Below are positions 5,067 through 5,429 of a stretch of DNA of 5,429 nt, one piece after another. The first letter of the stretch is position 1. Every line of letters starts with the position of its first letter. The stretch comes from Deltaproteobacteria bacterium (GTDB lineage: Bacteria > Desulfobacterota > SM23-61): positions 1-5,429 of the forward strand of contig JACRCA010000123.1 of NCBI GenBank assembly GCA_016234425.1, read 5' to 3'. Made by a program: the position numbers and the translations under genes. The notes under the pieces were generated by a model. It saw only the letters and a list, made by a program, of their open reading frames with translations, made no database searches and had not been told where the DNA came from.

Positions 5067-5429
5067 ATGACCGCACACTTCCCTTCCGCAGCTCTCGCCG
5101 CGTTCGAGCCGCCGGCGCCGTTTGCGCACCATGCACCCCAACTGGTCGCGCCGGACACGTATGTCATCCGCCAGCTGACCGGCGAAGGCACGCCCGCGCC
5201 GATGAACGTCTACGTCAATTCGCTGGTGATCAATGGCCGCGAGCCGGTCATCGTCGATACCGGCACCGTCTCCAACCGCGAGGGCTGGATGCGCGACGTC
5301 TTCTCCATCGTGGACCCGAAGGACGTTCGCTGGATCTACCTGTCCCATGACGACCCGGACCATACGGGCAACCTCCGCCAGGCGCTTGCCGCGTGCCCGA
5401 ACGCCACGCTCGTGACGAACTGGTTCACC
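5067..5429 (+). CDS. Metallo-beta-lactamase-fold protein (flavodiiron/ODP-like), N-terminal 121 residues, cut by window edge
   Basis: This is a predicted metal-binding hydrolase or oxidoreductase domain. The frame is open from ATG at 5067 to the window end. After about 28 leader residues without a signal peptide, the fold begins with the beta-strand pair TYVIRQL (31-37) and NVYVNSLVINGREPVIVDTG (47-66), where VDTG is the usual strand-end motif. The metal motif SHDDPDHTGN (93-102) follows. The ligand positions H94, D96, D98 and H99 replace the classic HxHxDH with HxDxDH, which resembles the HxExDH of flavodiiron/ODP proteins more than hydrolytic lactamases. LRQALAACPNATLVTNWF (103-120) fits the next helix and strand. 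The remaining ligands and any flavodoxin domain lie beyond the window, so function stays open. Codon use (about 86% GC at third positions) is unlike every upstream gene, so the gene probably comes from a different, high-GC organism. Confidence 0.85.
   Translation, partial: MTAHFPSAALAAFEPPAPFAHHAPQLVAPDTYVIRQLTGEGTPAPMNVYVNSLVINGREPVIVDTGTVSNREGWMRDVFSIVDPKDVRWIYLSHDDPDHTGNLRQALAACPNATLVTNWFT

Noticed and set aside
5001..5350. C-terminal half of a 294-residue hybrid carboxyltransferase
   Set aside because: The translation is low-complexity and unlike the family, and it is out of frame with the evident metallo-beta-lactamase-fold gene in the same DNA.

Overview
The window reads as a fragment of a mid-GC environmental bacterial genome, most like a Desulfobacterota/Deltaproteobacteria-type metagenomic contig. 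That placement is inferred from three things: a TAXI-type TRAP transporter, a biotin-dependent-type acyl-CoA carboxyltransferase, and an intergenic palindromic repeat of the GTCATTGCGA...GCAATCTC kind common in such genomes. The last ~430 bases (from about 5000) do not belong with the rest. Coding logic, GC (about 65% against about 55% by hand count) and third-position GC (about 86% against about 59%) all change there.

Layout. The minus strand at 1-2656 carries a two-gene TRAP operon. It is transcribed leftward: first a secreted TAXI solute-binding protein (2656-1649), then, after 54 bases, a fused 4TM/12TM TRAP permease (1594 to beyond base 1). The 469-base divergent spacer 2657-3125 holds a good sigma70-like promoter for the TRAP operon, a 144-bp imperfect palindromic (MITE-like) element with 11-bp perfect ends, a weaker promoter candidate for the rightward genes, and a small palindrome in front of the next gene. 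The plus strand then carries an M20 metallohydrolase (3126-4388) and, 77 bases later, an acyl-CoA carboxyltransferase from a TTG start at 4466. After about 178 family-like residues the carboxyltransferase stops matching its family, in the middle of a conserved motif. A different GC-rich DNA follows, with its own ribosome binding site and the first 121 codons of a metallo-beta-lactamase-fold protein (5067 to the window end).

How the genes may work together (inference). The divergent arrangement suggests that a carboxylate-type solute captured by the TAXI protein and imported by the permease is hydrolysed by the M20 enzyme, and that a product may be processed as a CoA thioester by the carboxyltransferase. 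No substrate can be named from sequence. The metallo-beta-lactamase gene should not be included in this module, because the junction at about 5000 looks like an assembly or library chimera, or less likely a real recombination. I see no tRNA, rRNA, CRISPR array, transposase or phage gene, and no convincing undescribed multi-gene system.
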